From Chloroflexota bacterium (GTDB lineage Bacteria; Chloroflexota; Dehalococcoidia; SM23-28-2; RBG-16-64-32): DNA of 64,000 nt. The stretch is from NCBI GenBank assembly GCA_029262695.1, contig JAJCYV010000026.1, forward strand, positions 56,381 to 120,380. Direction: 5' to 3'. The translations under genes were made by a program, and so were the position numbers. Under the pieces are notes generated by a model. That model did not search any database and was not told the DNA's origin. It saw only the letters and a list, made by a program, of their open reading frames with translations. Shown here in pieces: positions 58,738 to 64,000 of this stretch. Numbering within the stretch: the first letter of the stretch is position 1; every line of letters starts with the position of its first letter.

Positions 58738-59865
58738 ATGCTACTGGTCGCCCGTAAGAACCTGTTCTCTGAAAAGACACGCCTGGCGATTTCGATCGGT
58801 GGCGTCGCTCTTTCCGTGTTCCTGATCGGCATCCTTCTCTCGCTCTTTCGGGGCTGGAGCGAACGGGTCGGGAGCTTCGTCGAGGACGTGCCGGCGGACC
58901 TCTGGGTGGCCAGCGAAGGAACGACCGACTTCACGGCCGCCGCCTCGATCCTGCCCGGTGCGCTGGGCACCCGCCTGGAGCTGATCCCGGAGACGGACGT
59001 CGTGGCGCCGCTGATTGTGCGGCCCATGGAGATGTCGCATGCCGGCAACGACCCGGACGACACGTTCGACGTCCATTTCGTGGGGTACGATCCGGAGATT
59101 GGCCTGGGCGGACCGCTGGAGGTGACGGCGGGTAAGAGCCCACCGGGGCCGGGCGAGATCATCGTCGACGAGCAGATGCACCGGCGCCACGACGTCGACA
59201 TCGGCGACCGGCTGGTGCGCGGAACGAAGTCGCTGACGGTTGTGGGCTACTCCAGGGGCGGCGACTTCGTCTATACGCAGGTCGCCCACGTGACGATCGA
59301 AACGGCGGTCGACTTCCTGGAGCTTGACCCGCCGTCTCAGCGCACCTTTTTCGTGATGACGCTGGACGACCCGGAGGACCGGAAGGTCTTTGCCCGGCGG
59401 CTGGAGGTGGCGCTCCCCGGCGTGGAATTCACGACGGGCGAGGACTTTGCCGCCGAGACGCGTGACCGCATTCTGGGCCAGATCTTGCCGATCTTGATCG
59501 TTGTGCTCATCGTCGCCTTCATCGTCGGGCTGGCGGTGGCCGGCCTGACGATTTACACGGCGACGATCGAAAAGTCGCGCGAATACGGGATCTTGAAGGC
59601 GGAGGGCTTCACGAACCCGTATCTGTATCGGGTCGTGTTCGAGCAGAGCATGATCACGGGCATCATGGGATTCCTCATCGGCGCCGGCCTCACGATCCTC
59701 ATCGGGCCGGCGGCGCAGGGCCAGGTCCCGCAGTTCGTCGTATTTGTGCGCTGGCAAGATATCCTTGGCATCGCGGGCGCCACCCTGCTCATGGCGCTGA
59801 TCGCTGCCTATATCCCTGTTAGAAGGCTGACGAGTATTGACCCGGTATCCGTCTTCAAAGGCTGA
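58738..59865 (+). CDS. ABC transporter permease (FtsX/MacB-like)
   Basis: N-terminal TM, periplasmic domain, three C-terminal TMs, YIPVRRLTSIDPVSVFKG. Confidence 0.92.
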   Translation: MLLVARKNLFSEKTRLAISIGGVALSVFLIGILLSLFRGWSERVGSFVEDVPADLWVASEGTTDFTAAASILPGALGTRLELIPETDVVAPLIVRPMEMSHAGNDPDDTFDVHFVGYDPEIGLGGPLEVTAGKSPPGPGEIIVDEQMHRRHDVDIGDRLVRGTKSLTVVGYSRGGDFVYTQVAHVTIETAVDFLELDPPSQRTFFVMTLDDPEDRKVFARRLEVALPGVEFTTGEDFAAETRDRILGQILPILIVVLIVAFIVGLAVAGLTIYTATIEKSREYGILKAEGFTNPYLYRVVFEQSMITGIMGFLIGAGLTILIGPAAQGQVPQFVVFVRWQDILGIAGATLLMALIAAYIPVRRLTSIDPVSVFKG

Positions 59866-60580
59866 TCCGCCCGAGCCCGGGCATGAGCGGCGGACGATCC
59901 TGCGGCTGGCCGGCGTCAGCAAGGTTTATCGTTCCGGCGACTTCGAGGTGACGGCGCTCGACGATGTGTCGTTCCACGTCCGCGGGGGCGAGATCGTCGC
60001 CGTCATGGGACCGTCCGGCTCCGGCAAGACGACGCTGCTGACGATCGCCGGGGCGCTGCTGCGGCCCAGCGTTGGGCGGGTGCACGTCTGCGGCATCGAC
60101 GTGAGCGAAATGTCGGAGGGGCAGCTGGCCGGCGTGCGGCGGAACAAGGTCGGGTTCATCTACCAGAGCTTCAACCTGCTGGAGGCGCTGTCGGCGCTGG
60201 AGAACGTCGTCCTTGTCGCGCAGAACCACGGACACGACAAGCAGGCCGCGGGTGAGCGAGCGAGGGACCTGCTGGAGATGTTCGGCCTGGGACACCGCAT
60301 GCACTCGCTGCCGAAGAAGATGAGCGACGGCGAGAAGCAGCGCGTTGCGATCGCGCGGGCGCTGGCCAAGGACCCGGAGTTGCTGCTGGCGGACGAGCCG
60401 ACGGCGAACCTGGACGCCAAGCGTGGGCATGAGGTGATGGAGCTGCTGCGGCAGAAGGCGATGGAGCTGCACAAGGCGGTGGTCGTCGTATCGCACGACA
60501 ACCGCATCCGCCAGTTCGCGGACCGCGTTGTGCTGCTGGAAGACGGCCGCCTGCGCGACGACGATACGCACTCCGTCTGA
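59837..60580 (+). CDS. ABC transporter ATP-binding protein (LolD/MacB-like)
   Basis: VMGPSGSGKTTLL, MSDGEKQRVAIARALAKDPELLLADEPTANLD. Confidence 0.96.
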   Translation: MTRYPSSKADPPEPGHERRTILRLAGVSKVYRSGDFEVTALDDVSFHVRGGEIVAVMGPSGSGKTTLLTIAGALLRPSVGRVHVCGIDVSEMSEGQLAGVRRNKVGFIYQSFNLLEALSALENVVLVAQNHGHDKQAAGERARDLLEMFGLGHRMHSLPKKMSDGEKQRVAIARALAKDPELLLADEPTANLDAKRGHEVMELLRQKAMELHKAVVVVSHDNRIRQFADRVVLLEDGRLRDDDTHSV

Positions 60581-60591
60581 GACGCCGGTCA

Positions 60592-60616
60592 GCCCGAAGA
60601 CGGTCGTTCTTCGGGC
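60592..60616 (+). terminator. hairpin after ABC operon
   Basis: GCCCGAAGA-CGGTCGT-TCTTCGGGC, 9-bp stem, no strong T-tract. Confidence 0.5.
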
Positions 60617-60702
60617 CGATTAGCAGCGAGATCCGGCCCGAACACTGCAACTAATCGGAAGTCGTCAATTTGTAACCGGAGCCGTATCTGGCGGTTAACT
60701 AC

Positions 60703-60731
60703 TTGACAGCTTCTGGCCTCGACCCAATAAT
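60703..60731 (+). promoter_or_regulatory. near-consensus sigma70-type promoter for the adhesin
   Basis: TTGACA - 17 nt - AATAAT in an otherwise GC-rich region. Confidence 0.75.
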
Positions 60732-60880
60732 AGGGCCAAGTTCAAATTGGGGGGTGCGGTGTTATTCCGCGACTGTGTTCGGCGTCCTGACCGACTGGCT
60801 GACTCTATCCGCTGTACTTCCGATGGCGAAGCCATCGGGTTGCTTGCGTTTCCGCTCCCTCTACGAGGGGCAGGTACGGT

Positions 60881-63800
60881 GTGAGTCCAGTTCCCGCGCT
60901 GTCATCACGGCCGGGCAACCTAATACTCGTACTTCTCGTCGGCCTGGTGGCCGCGTTTGCGCTTGTCATCTCCACCGGCGGCCCTTCGTCCTCAATCGCC
61001 GCCACGTGTGGCCCCGAAGGCGGTCCGGGCGTCGTCACCGACCGGGGCGAGTACCTGGGCGGTGAGACGGCAATCATCACCGGCTGCGGCCTGGATGCGT
61101 ACGCCGGCCTGAACCTGACTCTCCGTATCACCCATCCCGACCTGGTCGAGGACACGGATACGGTCGTGCCGGGGCCTGAAGGTGACTTCACGTACAACTA
61201 CGTTGTGCCTGCCAAGGTCGGCCAGTTCACCGTCGACATTCTGAGCGGCATCACCGTACTCGCGACTACCACGTTCCTTGACAACCACCACGTTGAGCCG
61301 GAGCAGCTGACGTTCGTTGTCGAAGCGGGCTCCGACCCGCCGGCCCAGACGTTCGATTTCATCGGCCCTATAACGTGCAGCGACGGCACGGTAACCGACA
61401 ACCGGAGCTGGATCTCGACATCACCGTCCGGCGCCTACACCAACTCAGCGTACGTGCCAGGCCCGGCGTCGAGCACTGAGCAGCCCAAAGCCGACTGGAG
61501 TAACAGTAGTAACAGGCTGGCGATTGTCGGTGCGATCATCAATGACTCGACGTCTGGCTCCGTCGGGATTCTCGACGCCTGGACTACGGGCACGACACAT
61601 TCGGTCTCGGCCGGCACTGATCGCCTCCTACTTGTTGGCGTGTACGGAGAAGACAGCGGCGCCATCAACAGCGTCAACACCGTCACGTGGGGCGGGCAGA
61701 CGCTGACGGAAGTCAACGAGGCGACGGTCGGAAGCGGCTACAGCAACCTGGTCTGGATGGGCTATCTGGACGCGGCCGGCATCGCGGCGGCATCGGGAAG
61801 CACGATCGTCGCGACATGGTCGGGCGCCGCCCCCAACAATACGGTGATGTACGCCGCCGTCACGCTTGAGAACGTCGACCAGACGACGCCGGTCAGCGGC
61901 TCCAGCACGGGCACGGCTACCAGCGCCGGCGCCGTGCAGATAGCGAGTGCGCTTTCGGTTGACAGCGGCGACATGGCCGTCTACGTCACGGTTAGCGGCG
62001 ACGTGAATGAGACCCACACGGCCGACGACAACTACACAGAGGGAACGGAGCAAAGCTCCGGCGGCAACGCACAGGTCGCCTCGAACGCGACGAAGGCGAT
62101 CGTCAGCGACAGCGACAAACTGACGGTGACGGTGAACATCGCCAGCGCAGCGCTAGCCAAGGGTACGTACACGGGAACGGTCACGGTTGACGCGACGGGC
62201 ACCAGCTGCGGTTCGGCGCGGTCAGTGGCCATCACGCTGCACGTCATCGAGCCCAATCCTCCGCTTGCCGCTTCCTGCGGCGTCGACATGGTGCTGGTCA
62301 TCGACAGCTCGGGCAGCATCAGCGGCTCTGAGCTGTCGGTCCTGAAGGCTGCCTTCAACGACTTCGTAGACGCGTTCCTCCCGGGCACCCCCACCGAGAT
62401 AGCGATCGTTGAATTCGACACCAACGCGAGCGTAACGCAGGGCTTCACGACCAACACCACGAGCCTGCACAGCGCAATCAACGGAGCGAGCAGCGGCGGC
62501 TGGACGAACTGGGATGACGCCCTGTACGACGCCCGTAACCTCTTCCCGAACCGATCGAATCCTGACCTGATCATCCTCGCGTCCGACGGCGAACCAACGG
62601 CGCGCTACGGCCACCTGTCTCAGACGACGCAGACCAACCTGACCACAGCGCTGGCGCTGCCGCCGGCCATGGCCGAAGCCGACCTCGCGAAGGCCGCCGG
62701 CATCCACATCAAGACCCTCGGGATCGGTACCAGCGTTGACACCGGAAGTCTCGCCGCGATCTCCAGCGGCAGCGAGGTCATCACCTCGGCCTTCGACCAG
62801 CTGGCTCTGGACATGGCCGCGCTGGCAGAGGATCTCTGCGGCGGCACGATCACCGTTCACAAGGTCATCGACCAGGACGGCAACACCGGCACGACGGGCG
62901 ACCAGAGCGACGGCGTCGCCTGGACGTTCTCCACCAACGTCGACTCGCCTGACTCCTCGACGCCGCCCTCCGGGAACACGGCCGGCGACGGCAAGATTAA
63001 CTTCGACATCGACCTCGGCGTCGACGACAGCGCAACGGTCGACGTCACCGAAACGGTGAAGAGCGGGTTCGCCTTCATCTCTGCCAGCTGTACCGACGGG
63101 TCCCCGATTGGCACGCCGAGCGGCACGGCGGTGAACGACATCGTGCTGGGGCCACAGGACATCGTCAACTGCACCTTCTACAACCAGCCAGCCACCACCT
63201 TCGACGTCCTCAAGGACTTCGTGCCGAATAGCGCCGCCAGCGTCACCGTGGCGCTGAGCTGTGCCAGCGGTTCCGTAACGCCTGCCAGCGCTTCCGCCAC
63301 TGAGGCCTCGCCGGCCACGTTCAGCGTCACCGGCTACACCGGAGACCCGAACTGCACGGCGATTGAGACGCCGATCCCGGCCGGGTACACATCCACGGGG
63401 ACGTGCAACGGGGCGCTCATCGCCGTTGGCCAGTGCACGATTACGAACACGGAACGCACCGGGACGGTCACCGTCAATAAGGACTTCTCCGACAACAACG
63501 TGGCTGACGTCACCATAGGCCTGATCTGCACCAGCGGTTCCATCACGAACGACGACGTGACCGCCTCCGAGGCCGACCCGGCCAACTTCACCGTGACCGG
63601 CTTCAATGCCGGTGCGACTTGCACCGCGACGGAGGGCGTACCCCCGGGGTACACAGCCGATCAGTCGAACTGTCTGAGCGTAGCGGTCGTCGACGCCGGT
63701 AACGCTAGCTGCACGATCACCAACACGCTCAATAGCGCCAACTTCACCGTTAAGAAGGACTTCTCCGACAAGCCCCTTACCGACACCACGACCGTCAGCG

Positions 63801-64000
63801 TTACCCTGAGCTGCGGCAGCGGTACGGTCGCCGCCCCCAACCCGACGACCGCCAGCGAACTCAACCCCGCCTCCTTCACCGTCACCGGCTTCAGCGGCGA
63901 CCCCAACTGCACCGCCACCGAGAGCCCCGTACCCGCCGGCTACACTTCGACCGGCACCTGTGTCGCAGCGCTAGTAGCCGTTGGCCAGTGCACGATCACC
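60881..64000 (+). CDS. large secreted adhesin (partial, runs off the right edge): signal segment, vWA domain, ~85-90 aa Cys-containing repeats
   Basis: GTG start; open for 1040 codons to the window end; NLILVLLVGLVAAFALVI signal; vWA MIDAS DSSGS...T...SDGE; three KDFSD...CTxTE..PPGYT...CTITNT repeats. Missing from the ORF track because no stop lies in the window. Confidence 0.9.
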   Translation, partial: MSPVPALSSRPGNLILVLLVGLVAAFALVISTGGPSSSIAATCGPEGGPGVVTDRGEYLGGETAIITGCGLDAYAGLNLTLRITHPDLVEDTDTVVPGPEGDFTYNYVVPAKVGQFTVDILSGITVLATTTFLDNHHVEPEQLTFVVEAGSDPPAQTFDFIGPITCSDGTVTDNRSWISTSPSGAYTNSAYVPGPASSTEQPKADWSNSSNRLAIVGAIINDSTSGSVGILDAWTTGTTHSVSAGTDRLLLVGVYGEDSGAINSVNTVTWGGQTLTEVNEATVGSGYSNLVWMGYLDAAGIAAASGSTIVATWSGAAPNNTVMYAAVTLENVDQTTPVSGSSTGTATSAGAVQIASALSVDSGDMAVYVTVSGDVNETHTADDNYTEGTEQSSGGNAQVASNATKAIVSDSDKLTVTVNIASAALAKGTYTGTVTVDATGTSCGSARSVAITLHVIEPNPPLAASCGVDMVLVIDSSGSISGSELSVLKAAFNDFVDAFLPGTPTEIAIVEFDTNASVTQGFTTNTTSLHSAINGASSGGWTNWDDALYDARNLFPNRSNPDLIILASDGEPTARYGHLSQTTQTNLTTALALPPAMAEADLAKAAGIHIKTLGIGTSVDTGSLAAISSGSEVITSAFDQLALDMAALAEDLCGGTITVHKVIDQDGNTGTTGDQSDGVAWTFSTNVDSPDSSTPPSGNTAGDGKINFDIDLGVDDSATVDVTETVKSGFAFISASCTDGSPIGTPSGTAVNDIVLGPQDIVNCTFYNQPATTFDVLKDFVPNSAASVTVALSCASGSVTPASASATEASPATFSVTGYTGDPNCTAIETPIPAGYTSTGTCNGALIAVGQCTITNTERTGTVTVNKDFSDNNVADVTIGLICTSGSITNDDVTASEADPANFTVTGFNAGATCTATEGVPPGYTADQSNCLSVAVVDAGNASCTITNTLNSANFTVKKDFSDKPLTDTTTVSVTLSCGSGTVAAPNPTTASELNPASFTVTGFSGDPNCTATESPVPAGYTSTGTCVAALVAVGQCTIT

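Noticed and set aside
60740-60880. GEMM-I c-di-GMP riboswitch upstream of the adhesin
   Set aside because: GAA-capped hairpin is suggestive but the conserved GEMM core sequences are not present on either strand.
60992-63918. Series of minus-strand ORFs at the right edge
   Set aside because: All are shadows of the open plus-strand adhesin frame missing from the track.

Overview
GC-rich, densely coded bacterial chromosome segment. Gene content and protein style suggest a Chloroflexota/Dehalococcoidia-like lineage (inference). Most of the window is housekeeping: murE, rnpB (class A RNase P RNA), a fabD-fabG-nusB-acpP cluster, tatBC, rnj, ftsK, uvrB, a full PyrR-controlled pyrimidine operon (pyrR-pyrB-pyrC-carA-[GNAT]-[membrane protein]-carB-pyrK, with pyrD 6 kb away), amtB-PII, mrp and tRNA-Pro(TGG). 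Noteworthy items: (1) one uninterrupted ORF joining a complete cysteinyl-tRNA synthetase to a GT2-type glycosyltransferase; (2) a large secreted vWA/repeat adhesin running off the right edge, absent from the supplied ORF track, behind a near-consensus promoter and a structured leader; (3) an HD-GYP gene bracketed by the 3' end of tRNA-Pro and an 18/20 copy of it, like an integrated island; (4) a large-serine-recombinase-like protein that keeps the Ser but appears to lack the catalytic arginines; (5) a Fur-family regulator with an inverted repeat over its promoter next to a NiCoT transporter; (6) a receiver-less OmpR-type regulator heading amtB-PII; (7) a CDF-like gene that has captured the translation start region of a neighbouring monooxygenase gene; (8) a PyrR attenuator whose terminator arm doubles as the Shine-Dalgarno; (9) a mini-protein with six CxxC knuckles; (10) a Re-citrate-synthase-like DRE-TIM enzyme; (11) small palindromic repeats, one inside carA. 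No CRISPR array or rRNA was seen. All assignments come from reading the sequence; no searches were run.
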